64,000 bases of DNA from Oscillatoria sp. FACHB-1406 (GCF_014698145.1 NZ_JACJSM010000008.1:62001-126000), one strand, 5' to 3'; shown: positions 34,986 to 45,682, numbered from the stretch's first letter. The notes: generated by a model from the sequence alone, not told the origin. Program-made: numbers and translations.

Positions 34986-37900
34986 TTAGCCTCGTTTTTT
35001 AACCACCACTAAAGTAATATCATCCCAAACCTTATGCGAGCCAATATATTGCCGAACATTAGCAACAATCGCATCCCGAATTTCAGCGGCAGCCAGCGCT
35101 CGATGTTCCTGTACAACATCGTATAAGCGCTGCTGTCCGTAAAGTTTCCCCTCACCATTTTCCGCTTCTGTAATCCCGTCGCTATACAAAACTAGCGCAT
35201 CTCCGGGCTGTAGAATAAAACTTTCCGCAGCAACAAAATCGCTAATTTCTTCCTCTAAACCCAGAGGAAATCCTAGGGGAAGAGTATCAATAATTTCCAT
35301 CTCTCCGTTAGCGCGAGCGATAATTGCTTCTTCATGTTGCCCGCTTAACCAAAACTCTCCATCTCGATAATCTAATGTTGCTAACGTCATACTTCTTTCT
35401 ACTTTAAGGCGATCGATGTTGGCATAAAGAGTGCGATTGAGAATGTCGAAAAAACGAGCCGGATCGCGCTCTCCGCTTTGTTGCAAAGTTTGAACTGCCG
35501 TCTGCGCCATCATCATTAATACACCGCTTTCTAAGCCGTGTCCGGTGACATCGCCGATCGCAATTTTAACGCCATCCTCATCTTGAAGCACATCGTAGTA
35601 ATCGCCGCCCACTTCATCGGCGGGCTGCATAAATCCAGCGATATCGAGGTCTTTGACAACTTCTAACTCTTCAGTTTTAGGAAGAACCATTTGCTGCAAC
35701 TGCTTGACCACATCGAGTTCGGCACTCATGCGAAGATTCTCTTGTTTCAAGCGTTGATTGAGGAGCGTAATTTCTTCATTGGCGGTCGCGAGTTGCTCGG
35801 TACGTTCTTTGACTTTTTGCTCTAAAGTTCGGTAGAGTCTAGCATTTTCTAAGGAGATAGCAGCTTGGGAAGCAAGAATCTGGAGAACTTCTAAACGTGC
35901 GGGAGTAAAAGCATTAGTGACGAGATTATTTTCAAGGTAAAATATTCCAACAATTTTCCCTTGATTGAGAATTGGAGCCGCTAAAATTGACCGGGGTTGC
36001 GCTTGTAGAATGTAGGGATCGTTGCGATAGCGTTCTTCGTACCGAGCGTCGGCAACGACGACTTCAGATTGCGCGTGCTGGACGTATTGAATAATGGAAA
36101 GGGGAAGGTTTTGACTTTCTTCTAAAGGAAGTGGCGAGATTGCTTGTGCTGTTAAGATATCGGTCATTTCTCCCGTTGCTTCAATCTTCCAAGCATCGCC
36201 CTCGACTAGGATAAGAATGCCTCGTTGCGCGCCAGCATTTTCGATTAAAAGGGCCATTAACTGCGCGATCGATTTATCGAAAACAATTTCGCTAGAGAGA
36301 TTTCGAGCAGCTTGAGTAATAGTTTTAAGATCGAGACGTTGCGACTGTTCGTTAGTGCTACTCAATGAAGGTAAATCGCCTCCGTCGATTGTCGTAGCTT
36401 CTGCAACCGCTTTCGAGCCTAAAAATTGAGGATAGTTTTGTTCTAAATGAGCGATTTTTCCTCGTGCGTTCCAGCGAATGTAAGCATCGTATGCGTCCTG
36501 GAAGTATCCAGCAGCAATTCTTTCTTTTCCCCAAGCGAGATAGAATTTAGCAGCAAGTTCGCTAGCGAGGGCTTCATCTTGGGTAAAATGATGGGTTTTG
36601 GCTCCAGCAATAGCGCGATCGTAATAATCGCTTGCTTCGGAATTTTTACCCAAAACGCGATACTTTTCTGCTTCAATTAATTCTACATGATGTTGATAGT
36701 TTTGAGGAGCGTGGTGCGCCCAAGTTTGGAGAATCGTTTGACAAGAATTGACGCGATCGAGTCTCTCGTTTAAGTCGAGTTGCGATCGCGCTGCTGAAAG
36801 ATAGATGAGAGCAGTATAAACGTTGTAATATAAAGATTGAATAATTCCGGCTGCGGCTCGAACGTAAGACTGACCCTCCTCCATATGTTTGAAAGAGCGA
36901 TCGTAGTCGCCGAAGTAATAAGCCAGAATCATTTTGTAAGTATAAACAACAGCGATTGCGGCAATCTCATTACTTTGAAGATGCTTGGGCATCATGACCG
37001 TTTCGTCGTAAGCTTGACCGATTAATACATCTGGACAACTGACTTGTTCTTGTAAATTAGCCATCGCTTGCTGCGCCGTCCCAAAATAAATTAAGGGGGA
37101 CGATTGCTGGAGCGTTTTTAAGGTGGCTTCGTACTTAGACATTTCTGCCCGACTTTCATCAAGCGAAATTCCAGAAAAGAAGTATTTAGAGAAGCAACTT
37201 GCAATGCTATAACCAGCAAACAAAAAGTTGCCGCTTTCCATCCCGACGAGATACCCTTCTTTTGAGGTTAAAATACTCTCGCAAATGCTTTCTTTTCGAT
37301 ATTGAATGAAGGCAGTAAAGAGGAGTAAAGTCAAAGCTCTAAATTTTTGCGCCTTCAAGCGATCGCATAAACTCAATGCTAATTTACTGAATTGATAACT
37401 CCTTTCAACGTCAGCAAAAGCATTACAAAGTACGATTCCGTAACCGACGTATCCTACAACAGATGCAGAAGTATTGCCAAACTTCAGCGACAAGTTAACC
37501 ATCGTCGTACAAAGTAAAGGCAATAAAGCAGAATTTCCAAAAAAGACGGGAGGATACAAAAGAGCGAGCAATTCCATCGCCGCAATCGTTCGCTCGTCTG
37601 TCATTAACGGAAGATCGATTAATGCTTCAATCTCTCGATTTTGGAGTTGTTGGGCTGTATTTTTTAAGACCCGCTCGGTTGTAGACTGATTGGGTTGGGT
37701 GACGAATTCAACCTCTAATTCTCCTAAAGCGATTCTGCCGATCGCGATCGCGTCCAGCATTTGTCCTTGTGTTGTCTTGGCATTAATTTGAACTTCATAA
37801 ATTTTAACTTTATCGAGGGCAGTTCCAGCCGAGTTTAGAACGCGGTTTGCTAGCGCTTCAGCTTCCTCAAAGTTGCCGTTTAAATACGCGGCTTCTGCTG

Positions 37901-40325
37901 CCAAGGTCGATAGCTTTAGAGTGAGATCGTATTGGCTCTGCCAGCAATTATTCCGCAGTAATGAAAGCCCAGTTTTTAGGTAATTATAAGAAGCTTTAGA
38001 AGCGGTCGCATTTTTTGCTTTTTGAGCGGCAGATAAATTGAGCCTTGCTAAAGACTCTCGGTCTTTGGCGCGCTCGATCAAGGCTAAGCTTAAATTCAAA
38101 TGACCGACAATATCAAATAATCTTTCTTCCTTTTCAGTCTCGCTTAATTTTTGCTGAAGGAGTTGACCGATTCGGTAATGAAACTGTTGCTGTTGGCTGG
38201 GAGGAATGGCAGAATAGGCAGCTTGTTGTATGCGATCGTGAAGGAAACGATAGGTCGCATTTGCGGAAACCTTCAAAACTTTTTCTTCTTCTAAACGAAC
38301 AAAAAACTTATAGTTTTTATCAACCGGAATGACTAATTCTTCTTGTAAGGCAAACCAGAGATGACTGGCGATCGCTTCAGATGTGGATTCGCTGACAATG
38401 GCTAATGTATTGAGATCGAATTGCGGCCCGATACAAGCGGCAAGTTTGAGAATTTCTTGAGTCTGAGTTGGAATTTTTCGGAGGCGAGTTGCCACAAATT
38501 CGACAATATCGTCGGGAAGCGTCAAGGCGGTAACGCCCATAATATCGCACTGCCAGTGATTGATATCCCAGTTAAAGGTAATGTAAGCTTCTTCGTAGAG
38601 AAATTTCAAGAACTGGCTGGCAAAGAAAGGGTTGCCTTGCGTTTTTTGATGGATAAGTTGGGTTAAGGGTTCGGCAAGAGTGGGGGTTGACTGAAGGGTA
38701 TCGGCAATGAATTGATTTAAGTCTGAGAAGGATAAAGGAGATAGGGTTATGGTATTAACTCTCGCTCCGTTGCGAGCAATTTTTTCGACTGTTTTAATTA
38801 AAGGATGGTCTGGAGAAACTTCATTGTCTCTGTAGGCTCCTAACAGCAACAAATATTGTTGATTTTTCAGTAACAGTTCTAATAAATCTAAAGAGGAAGA
38901 ATCGAGCCATTGAAGATCGTCTATGAATAAAACAAGAGGGTGCTTTTTTTGGGTAAAAACTTTGAGGAACTTTTCAAATACAACATTGAAACGATTTCGG
39001 GCAGCTACCCCTAGTAGTTCTGGGACGGGCGGTTGTTCGCCAATAATTGTTTCGAGTTCTGGAATAACATCAATGAGTAGCTGTCCGCTTTTACCCACAG
39101 CTTTAAGAATTTGGGTTTTCCAAGCTTGCAGTTGTTCGTCGGATTCAGATAGAAGTTGCGATGTTAGATCGCGAAAAGCTTGGACTAAGGCGCTAAAAGG
39201 AATGTTGCGTTGATATTGCTCGTATTTACCTTTAATAAAATAGCCTCGTTGACGCACGAGCGGTTTATGAATTTCGTTGATGAGCGCGGTTTTCCCAATG
39301 CCAGAAAATCCGGCGACGAGCATCATTTCAGCACGCCCCGCACTGACGCGATCGAAGGCAGAGAGAAGTTCTTGGACTTCTTTATTTCTACCGTAAAGTT
39401 TTTCGGGAATGGGAAAACGATCGCAAATATCTCGTTGCGCGATCGCAAAAGATTTGACTGTACCCGTTGTTTGCAGTTGCGTCAAACATTGTTCCAAGTC
39501 GTGCTTTATTCCTAATGCGGTTTGATAGCGATCTTCGGTATTTTTTGCCATTAATTTATAAATAATATCGGCTATGGCTGGAGAAATTTCAGGAGAAATC
39601 GAATCAACGCGCGGCGGATTTTTGGCAAGATGACAGTGGACTAATTCCAGCGGATCGTCCGATTGAAAAGGGAGTTGCTGAGTCAGTAATTCAAATAGCG
39701 TCACTCCCATTGCATAGAAGTCGGCGCGATAGTCTAGCCCGCGATTCATACGTCCTGTTTGTTCGGGGGCGATATAAGCTAAGGTTCCTTCTAAGACGTT
39801 AGGCGTTTCAATTTCTGTGGTTTCTTTGGGTAATAGCGAGGCGATACCAAAGTCGATGAGTTGAATTTGTTGAGTCGCTGGCTCGATCAGAATATTGGAG
39901 GGTTTAATATCTTTATGGATGATGCAAGCTTGATGTATGTTGTGGAGAATTTGGGCGAGTTGAATCGCAATTTTTAAGACTTCTAGGAGGGATAAAGTCC
40001 GTTCGCGTGCATACTTTTTTAGGGAAATTCCGTTGAAATCTTCAAAGATAAGGGCGTAACTATTGCCGTTGGGAATAAAATTTGTGGGACGGACGATACC
40101 AGGAATATCGAGGTTTTTTGCGCCCAGCGAAGCGGTTCCTCGCAGGATCGCGTATTGATTTCGGAATTGCAACAAATCGTTGACGTTTGCATGATTTTGT
40201 TGCAGCAATTTAACGATAACCGATCGCGCTGTTTCTGTTTCGACAGCACGATACACTGTCGTTCGGGAACTTGTATGAAGTTCCTCGATACAAGTGTAAC
40301 CGGGGATGATAGGGAAGGAAGGCAT
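34986..40325 (-). CDS. Giant Ser/Thr kinase - AAA ATPase - GAF - SpoIIE phosphatase protein
   Basis: About 1,780 residues from ATG 40325 (TTG at 40358 is the alternative). Order: Ser/Thr kinase (about 5-280; HKDIKPSNIL, LIDFGIA, YIAPEQTGR), AAA-type ATPase (about 300-560; Walker A GFSGIGKT, Walker B VLFIDDLQWLD), long helical TPR-like region (about 640-1340), GAF (about 1385-1530), coiled coil, and PP2C/SpoIIE phosphatase (about 1590-1780; VGGDYYDV, IAIGDVTGHGLESG, YSDGITEAENG). Most cyanobacterial proteins with this front end finish in a histidine kinase; here it is a phosphatase, so one chain could add and remove phosphate on Ser/Thr. The signal and targets are unknown. The gene is monocistronic. 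Confidence 0.9.
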   Translation of the reverse strand: MPSFPIIPGYTCIEELHTSSRTTVYRAVETETARSVIVKLLQQNHANVNDLLQFRNQYAILRGTASLGAKNLDIPGIVRPTNFIPNGNSYALIFEDFNGISLKKYARERTLSLLEVLKIAIQLAQILHNIHQACIIHKDIKPSNILIEPATQQIQLIDFGIASLLPKETTEIETPNVLEGTLAYIAPEQTGRMNRGLDYRADFYAMGVTLFELLTQQLPFQSDDPLELVHCHLAKNPPRVDSISPEISPAIADIIYKLMAKNTEDRYQTALGIKHDLEQCLTQLQTTGTVKSFAIAQRDICDRFPIPEKLYGRNKEVQELLSAFDRVSAGRAEMMLVAGFSGIGKTALINEIHKPLVRQRGYFIKGKYEQYQRNIPFSALVQAFRDLTSQLLSESDEQLQAWKTQILKAVGKSGQLLIDVIPELETIIGEQPPVPELLGVAARNRFNVVFEKFLKVFTQKKHPLVLFIDDLQWLDSSSLDLLELLLKNQQYLLLLGAYRDNEVSPDHPLIKTVEKIARNGARVNTITLSPLSFSDLNQFIADTLQSTPTLAEPLTQLIHQKTQGNPFFASQFLKFLYEEAYITFNWDINHWQCDIMGVTALTLPDDIVEFVATRLRKIPTQTQEILKLAACIGPQFDLNTLAIVSESTSEAIASHLWFALQEELVIPVDKNYKFFVRLEEEKVLKVSANATYRFLHDRIQQAAYSAIPPSQQQQFHYRIGQLLQQKLSETEKEERLFDIVGHLNLSLALIERAKDRESLARLNLSAAQKAKNATASKASYNYLKTGLSLLRNNCWQSQYDLTLKLSTLAAEAAYLNGNFEEAEALANRVLNSAGTALDKVKIYEVQINAKTTQGQMLDAIAIGRIALGELEVEFVTQPNQSTTERVLKNTAQQLQNREIEALIDLPLMTDERTIAAMELLALLYPPVFFGNSALLPLLCTTMVNLSLKFGNTSASVVGYVGYGIVLCNAFADVERSYQFSKLALSLCDRLKAQKFRALTLLLFTAFIQYRKESICESILTSKEGYLVGMESGNFLFAGYSIASCFSKYFFSGISLDESRAEMSKYEATLKTLQQSSPLIYFGTAQQAMANLQEQVSCPDVLIGQAYDETVMMPKHLQSNEIAAIAVVYTYKMILAYYFGDYDRSFKHMEEGQSYVRAAAGIIQSLYYNVYTALIYLSAARSQLDLNERLDRVNSCQTILQTWAHHAPQNYQHHVELIEAEKYRVLGKNSEASDYYDRAIAGAKTHHFTQDEALASELAAKFYLAWGKERIAAGYFQDAYDAYIRWNARGKIAHLEQNYPQFLGSKAVAEATTIDGGDLPSLSSTNEQSQRLDLKTITQAARNLSSEIVFDKSIAQLMALLIENAGAQRGILILVEGDAWKIEATGEMTDILTAQAISPLPLEESQNLPLSIIQYVQHAQSEVVVADARYEERYRNDPYILQAQPRSILAAPILNQGKIVGIFYLENNLVTNAFTPARLEVLQILASQAAISLENARLYRTLEQKVKERTEQLATANEEITLLNQRLKQENLRMSAELDVVKQLQQMVLPKTEELEVVKDLDIAGFMQPADEVGGDYYDVLQDEDGVKIAIGDVTGHGLESGVLMMMAQTAVQTLQQSGERDPARFFDILNRTLYANIDRLKVERSMTLATLDYRDGEFWLSGQHEEAIIARANGEMEIIDTLPLGFPLGLEEEISDFVAAESFILQPGDALVLYSDGITEAENGEGKLYGQQRLYDVVQEHRALAAAEIRDAIVANVRQYIGSHKVWDDITLVVVKKRG

Positions 40326-40492
40326 AAAGGTGCGTGCAGATTTCAAGGTTGCTTTCAATTCAACTATGTTTTAAACTTTTTTTTTATGCAAGGGCGATCG
40401 CAAAAAAAACAGGAAACGGATTTACAAATCGACGTTTCCTGAATGGACAAGAAGCTTGTTATTTAATTTTTTTAGCGACTTGTGGACTTGCG

Positions 40493-40714
40493 TTAGTAGC
40501 TTTCTTCTTGATTTCCTTTGTTTTTGACGGTATGCAGCGCTAAATCGCGATTGGCACGCTCGAGGCGTTCTGCGATCGCTTGTCGCATAATTAAACTTAC
40601 GTCTTCGTCTGCTAGCACTTCCTGCGCTTGTTCGCGATGGGCGGCACTTTCAGCTAAATCTTCGCGATCGAGGTGTAAGAGGTTGTGGTAAACCTGTTTG
40701 GGGGAAATGTTCAC
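40493..40714 (-). CDS. Small helical protein, unknown
   Basis: A 73-residue, highly charged and almost wholly helical protein (MNISPKQVYHNLLHLDRE at the start), with an Ala/Glu/Arg-rich middle and no Cys. It resembles short conserved cyanobacterial proteins without known function. It lies upstream of the giant signalling gene on the same strand, 168 bases away, and may share regulation. The ATG at 40714 is the first in the frame. Confidence 0.55.
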   Translation of the reverse strand: MNISPKQVYHNLLHLDREDLAESAAHREQAQEVLADEDVSLIMRQAIAERLERANRDLALHTVKNKGNQEESY

Positions 40715-41129
40715 GCTCTTGTTTCCTTACGAATGGGATGCTCTCAGAAACTTCATCGATCCGACTGAAGTACGGTAAGTAATTACACTTATTCACGAAG
40801 GGGGGAGTTTTGCTGAACTTTCCCGACCTTTCGCAAATCCGTTGGCTTCGTTTCAGTCACGCTCTCACTCTAGCTCTGTTTTTGGGAACCTTTCGCGAGA
40901 TCTACTAGATATTTATTTTGATGTAATAAAATGCAATGAATATCAATATCGCTTAACAAATCCAGGTATATTTACTATATTTAAATCTCAAAAAATAAAA
41001 AACTGATTTTTATGCGTTAATTTACGCAATGCGCTGAGTGTTGGCGTATCCGTACAAAACTTTAAGCCGCGATCGCTACTTGCCCCCTTTCTCTCCTAAA
41101 ATTTGAAAGTCGTTTAGCCTACAACCGCC
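40715..41129. other. Gene-free divergent intergenic region
   Basis: It lies between the small helical protein (minus) and the aldolase-dehydrogenase (plus). An AT-rich stretch at 40905-41010 may hold promoters for either side. I see no gene, strong repeat or clear consensus promoter. Confidence 0.4.
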
Positions 41130-43091
41130 ATGCAAAGCCTGTGGAATGACGAAGAAGCCGCCCAATATTCGGGCGACTTAGCGCTGAGAGTGTATACTTC
41201 CCGCTTATTAGGGCGCGATCCTTCCCTGGTTCTCCACGGTGGCGGTAACACTTCAGTGAAAATTCGCGAAACCAATCTCGTCGGCGAATCCGAAGATATT
41301 CTTTATGTCAAAGGAAGCGGTTGGGATTTAGCAACCATTGAAGCGGCGGGTTTTTCGCCGGTACGGATGCCGCATCTACTGAAATTGGCGAAGTTGGAAG
41401 TGCTGTCGGATCCGCAAATGGCGAACGAACTGAAAACGCAGATGACACGCGCTGACGCTCCTGCGCCTTCAGTAGAAACAATTTTACACGCAACGCTGCC
41501 TTACAAATACGTCGATCATACCCACGCCGATGCTGTCGTTGCAATGACCAATACTGCTAACGGCAAAGAACGCATTGAAGAGATTTACGGCGATCGCGTC
41601 GTCATTATCCCCTATATTATGCCGGGATTTGACCTCGCTCGCCTCTGCGCCCGTGAATTTGCTGCCGCTGCGACGGAAAAAACTATCGGCATGGTACTAA
41701 TGAACCACGGTATCTTTTCCTTTGGGGAAACGGCGCAAGAATCCTACGAACGGATGATTGCATTAGTCTCGCTGGCGGAAGATTATTTAGTGCGGCAAGG
41801 TGCAACGGTTGAAACATCAGAGATTGAACCGGAAGAAGGAACGTTTCGCGACGAACTGGCGCAATTGCGGCAAGAACTGTCCCAAGCGGCAGGATTTCCG
41901 GTTATTTTAACGCGCGATCGCGCCCCCAAAACCCTCGCCTTCGCCCGTCGCGACGATATCGCCACGATATCCCAACAAGGCCCCGCTACGCCAGATCATG
42001 TGCTGCGTACCAAACGTATTCCCCTACTCGGGCGCGATGTTGCCGATTATTGCCAAGCTTACCAAGACTATTTCAAAGCCCACGCCACCCCCGATTTAAC
42101 CCAACTCGATCCGATTCCCCGCGTTATTTTAGATGCAGAATTGGGGATGGTAACAGTAGGAAAAACGGCGAAAGATGCGAAGATTGTTGCTGATATTTAT
42201 TGTCATACTATCGACATTATCGATCGCGCTACAAAACTAGGCGGTTACAAAGCGCTGTCTCCGAAAGAAATCTTTGCGGTTGAATATTGGGATTTAGAAC
42301 AGGCGAAACTGCGAAAAGGCGGTAAAAGTCCGATGTTTCTCGGCGAAATTGCCCTCGTTACCGGCGCAGCTTCGGGAATCGGGAAAGCCTGCGTTGCATC
42401 GCTACTCGAACGCGGTGCGGCGGTGGTAGGGTTGGATATTAATCCGGCGATTGAAACGCTCTACCAACGCGCGGATTATTGCGGGATTTGCTGCGATGTT
42501 ACTGAGGAAAGCGCGATCGAACAAGCCTTAGAAACTGCGGTGCAACGATTCGGCGGTATTGATATTTTAATCTTAAATGCCGGGATTTTTCCCCCCGCGC
42601 GCGCGATCGCGGAATTAAGTCTGGAAGAGTGGCACAAAGTCACCCAGATTAACCTCGATGCCAACTTAATTTTAATGCGCCAATGCTATCCCCTTTTAAA
42701 GCTAGCACCGAAGGGAGGGAAAGTGGTCGCGATCGGCTCGAAAAACGTCCCCGCACCCGGCCCCGGAGTCGCCGCTTATTCCGCTTCCAAAGCCGCTTTC
42801 AACCAACTGATGCGCGTCGCTGCCCTCGAATGGGGCAAAGATAACATTCGCCTCAATTCTGTCCATCCGAACGCCGTTTTCGATACCGGAATTTGGACGG
42901 AAGAAGTGTTAGAAAAACGCGCCCAGCATTATGGGTTAACGGTGGCAGAATATAAGACGAATAATGTGTTAAAGGTGGAAATTACTAGCGCATCGGTTGC
43001 GGAATTAGTAGCGGAACTTTGCGGGCCGTTATTTGGTTGCACGACGGGCGCGCAAATTCCGATTGATGGAGGGAACGAACGAGTCATTTAA
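41130..43091 (+). CDS. Bifunctional class II aldolase / short-chain dehydrogenase
   Basis: A 653-residue fusion. The first half (about 1-330) is a class II aldolase with metal-binding His in VDHTHADAV near 132-140 and LMNHGIFSFG near 188-198. The second half (about 405-650) is an SDR dehydrogenase: cofactor loop VTGAASGIGKA near 410-420, NAGIFP near 485, and the catalytic YSASK near 548. Relatives act as rhamnulose-1-phosphate aldolase plus lactaldehyde dehydrogenase; whether this one uses rhamnulose or another sugar phosphate is not shown. Isolated gene, cytoplasmic product. Confidence 0.88.
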   Translation: MQSLWNDEEAAQYSGDLALRVYTSRLLGRDPSLVLHGGGNTSVKIRETNLVGESEDILYVKGSGWDLATIEAAGFSPVRMPHLLKLAKLEVLSDPQMANELKTQMTRADAPAPSVETILHATLPYKYVDHTHADAVVAMTNTANGKERIEEIYGDRVVIIPYIMPGFDLARLCAREFAAAATEKTIGMVLMNHGIFSFGETAQESYERMIALVSLAEDYLVRQGATVETSEIEPEEGTFRDELAQLRQELSQAAGFPVILTRDRAPKTLAFARRDDIATISQQGPATPDHVLRTKRIPLLGRDVADYCQAYQDYFKAHATPDLTQLDPIPRVILDAELGMVTVGKTAKDAKIVADIYCHTIDIIDRATKLGGYKALSPKEIFAVEYWDLEQAKLRKGGKSPMFLGEIALVTGAASGIGKACVASLLERGAAVVGLDINPAIETLYQRADYCGICCDVTEESAIEQALETAVQRFGGIDILILNAGIFPPARAIAELSLEEWHKVTQINLDANLILMRQCYPLLKLAPKGGKVVAIGSKNVPAPGPGVAAYSASKAAFNQLMRVAALEWGKDNIRLNSVHPNAVFDTGIWTEEVLEKRAQHYGLTVAEYKTNNVLKVEITSASVAELVAELCGPLFGCTTGAQIPIDGGNERVI

Positions 43092-43292
43092 TTAGTAGAT
43101 ATTAGATTGGTAGGAGCGAATGCCCTTCGCCCGCGTGATGTACCTCGCGCCAACGAAATAATGCTATATCGAGTCAAACTAACCAGCGTTGATAGGTTAT
43201 TTGTTCGGTATCCCGAACCCCCATCCTACCCCTTATCACCCTAATAAAAAGCGTTATAATTAGTTAATAATGCTTGCCTTGATTTCCCTAAT

Positions 43293-44855
43293 ATGAACTT
43301 ACTTTGGTTTCGCCGAGATTTGCGCTTAACCGATAATGAAATTGTTGCTCTCGCCGCTGAAAATAACGCTAGCGTTCTTCCTTTTTTCATTATCGATCCT
43401 TGGTTCTATCAATGGGAAGATGTGGGACAGGCAAGAGTCCGATTTTTGTTTGAATCGTTAGAAGACTTACATAAAAACTTACAAAGACGGGGGAGTTATT
43501 TAACCTTATTTGAGGGCAATGCGGTTGAGATTATCCAACAATTAACCCAATATTTCCTCGATCGCGAACAATCCCCCAAACTCTACTTCAATCGCGACGT
43601 ACAGGTTGAATATGGGGTAACGCGCGATCGCGAAATCGTTGAGTTCTACCAAGCGTCTAACCTCGATTATCACCTCGGACTCAACCATTTTCTGCAACTA
43701 AAAGACGATCGCGATCGCTGGTTCTCTGAATATTATACCTATCAACGCGCCACTCCTTATACGTCTCCGAGCAATATTAATACGCCGCCACTCTCCATTC
43801 CCATAAAACAACTCTCCTTTCCCCAACTCAAGCGCAAATATCGCGAGTTTTGGCAGATGAAAAAAGTTTATTTTAAAGGGGGAGAATCGCGCGCGATGGC
43901 TACTTTAGACTCTTTTTTAGAGCGCCGATTTGAAGGCTATCATTGGAAACTTTCGCGTCCTTGGTTAGCACAACGGGGCGCAACTTCGCATCTTTCGCCC
44001 CACCTCACCTTTGGCACAATTTCTACCCGCGAAGTTTATCAGCAAACCAAAGCAAGAGCGGTACAATTGAGCCACATTCCCAAAGTAGAGTTTAGTCTAA
44101 AAAACTTTCGCGATCGCCTGCGCTGGCACGATAGTTTTACCCAACGCTTGTACTTCTATCCTGAAATCGCCTACCAGAACCGCTATCCAGAATTTGACGA
44201 CTGGTATACGCCCGCCCAATTGTCCCCCCAAAAACAAGAATTATTTCAAGCTTGGCAGGACGGAATGACAGGATTTCCGTTAGTTGATGCGAGTATGAGA
44301 CAGCTTAAAGTTATGGGCTGGATGAACTTTCGGATGCGAGCGATGTGCGCGACGTTTTTAACGATTAATTGCGGTATTTCCTGGCATCACGGCGCGCGTC
44401 ACTACATGAATTATTTAGTCGATGGGGATTTAGCGATCGATAATTGGCAGTGGCAAATGCAGGCGGGAATTACCAATCCCTTAAGCGAGACTTTCCGCAT
44501 TTATAACCCCAATAAAAATATCCAGGAAAAAGACCCTAACTTACGCTTTATTCACCATTGGGTAGAAGAACTGAAAGTGTATAATATCTCCGATATTTTA
44601 GCGGGAAAATATTTAACGGAGAGCGCCTACCCCAAACCTATCCTCGATTGGTCGCAAACTCGTAAAATTAACGGTAAAATCGTCTCTAACCTTCGCAAGC
44701 AAGTGAAGGAACGATTGCTCGCCGAGGGAGGAGAAGAATACGATAATGCTAAGGTTGCTAAGCGAACCGTAGAAAAATATCGGCAGTATCAGGAGCGGGA
44801 GTACGCTCAAATGAATTCTAATTTAGATGAGACTGCATCGCGCTTTTCCAGTTAA
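43293..44855 (+). CDS. Photolyase/cryptochrome family flavoprotein
   Basis: A 520-residue protein with the N-terminal alpha/beta antenna domain (starts LLWFRRDLRLTDNE) and the C-terminal FAD-binding helical domain. FAD-region motifs are GMTGFPLVDASMRQL near 325, WHHGARHYMNYLVDGDLA near 365-382 and DNWQWQMQAG near 385-394. Classical CPD photolyases have NNGGWQW where this has DNWQWQM, and an FRIYNP segment follows as usual. It may repair UV dimers or be a cryptochrome-like light sensor; the sequence alone does not decide. The ATG at 43293 is the natural start. The Uma2 gene follows 45 bases later on the same strand. Confidence 0.88.
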   Translation: MNLLWFRRDLRLTDNEIVALAAENNASVLPFFIIDPWFYQWEDVGQARVRFLFESLEDLHKNLQRRGSYLTLFEGNAVEIIQQLTQYFLDREQSPKLYFNRDVQVEYGVTRDREIVEFYQASNLDYHLGLNHFLQLKDDRDRWFSEYYTYQRATPYTSPSNINTPPLSIPIKQLSFPQLKRKYREFWQMKKVYFKGGESRAMATLDSFLERRFEGYHWKLSRPWLAQRGATSHLSPHLTFGTISTREVYQQTKARAVQLSHIPKVEFSLKNFRDRLRWHDSFTQRLYFYPEIAYQNRYPEFDDWYTPAQLSPQKQELFQAWQDGMTGFPLVDASMRQLKVMGWMNFRMRAMCATFLTINCGISWHHGARHYMNYLVDGDLAIDNWQWQMQAGITNPLSETFRIYNPNKNIQEKDPNLRFIHHWVEELKVYNISDILAGKYLTESAYPKPILDWSQTRKINGKIVSNLRKQVKERLLAEGGEEYDNAKVAKRTVEKYRQYQEREYAQMNSNLDETASRFSS

Positions 44856-44900
44856 CCTCCTACCGTTATAATTAAAGTTAGTTTATTTGTACCGATCGCG

Positions 44901-45623
44901 ATGGTTGCCCAACTCCCCAAAACAACCGCTTCTCCGATTGTCTACCCCGATGATGACGGCTTACCCATGTCCGACAACACGCTTCAGTTTGAATGGATTA
45001 TGACGTTTTACTACAACCTCGATTGGTTGTTTGCCGATAGTCCCGAAGTGTTTGTGGCTGGAAACTTACTGTGGTATCCCATCGAAGGACAAGTGAAAAC
45101 GCGCCAAGCGCCCGATGTCATGGTTGTTTTTGGTGCAAGAAAAGGCTATCGAGGTTCCTACAAACAATGGCAAGAGAAAAATATTGCCCCTCAAGTCGTG
45201 TTTGAGATTCTCTCTCCCGGCAATACGCAAACGGAGATGTCAAAAAAACTGCTCTTTTACAACTTCCACGGAGTTGAAGAGTATTATATCTATGACCCGC
45301 ACAAGAACGAACTGAGCGGTTTAATACGTCCCGAGCAGTCAGAAATACTAGAAACAGGAGCGCCATACCTTCAAGTCATCGAAGAAATGCAAGGGTGGAC
45401 GAGTCCGCGTGTGGGGATTCGCTTTGAGTTAAGCGAGGAAACGTTGCAGGTGTATCGTCCTGACGGCGAACCTTTTGCAACCTATCTCGAAGCCCAACGG
45501 CAACTCGAAGAAGTTCGCCAGCGCGCCGAACAAGCTGAAATTGCTTTAGCCCAGGAACGACAAAAAGCTCAACTGTTAGCAGAAAAATTGCGGCAGATGG
45601 GGGTTAATCCTGATGAATTGTAG
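44901..45623 (+). CDS. Uma2-family PD-(D/E)XK protein, copy 2
   Basis: A 240-residue paralogue of the protein at 34160, sharing the start (YPDDDGLPMSDNT versus YPDSDGKPMSDNT), the RQAPDVMVVFG and QVVFEILSPGN active-site segments and the terminal coiled coil ending GVNPDEL. An insertion in the middle (about residues 143-155) and a less repetitive coil distinguish it. The role is unknown. It follows the photolyase gene by 45 bases and may be co-transcribed. Confidence 0.85.
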   Translation: MVAQLPKTTASPIVYPDDDGLPMSDNTLQFEWIMTFYYNLDWLFADSPEVFVAGNLLWYPIEGQVKTRQAPDVMVVFGARKGYRGSYKQWQEKNIAPQVVFEILSPGNTQTEMSKKLLFYNFHGVEEYYIYDPHKNELSGLIRPEQSEILETGAPYLQVIEEMQGWTSPRVGIRFELSEETLQVYRPDGEPFATYLEAQRQLEEVRQRAEQAEIALAQERQKAQLLAEKLRQMGVNPDEL

Positions 45624-45682
45624 GTAATGCTTCCATCGTTTGACATCATGTCAGAGCGAAGAACTTTCGCTCCTTACAATTG

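Noticed and set aside
41783-42664. Minus-strand frames within the aldolase-dehydrogenase gene
   Set aside because: Shadows of a strongly supported gene, with no start or motif of their own.
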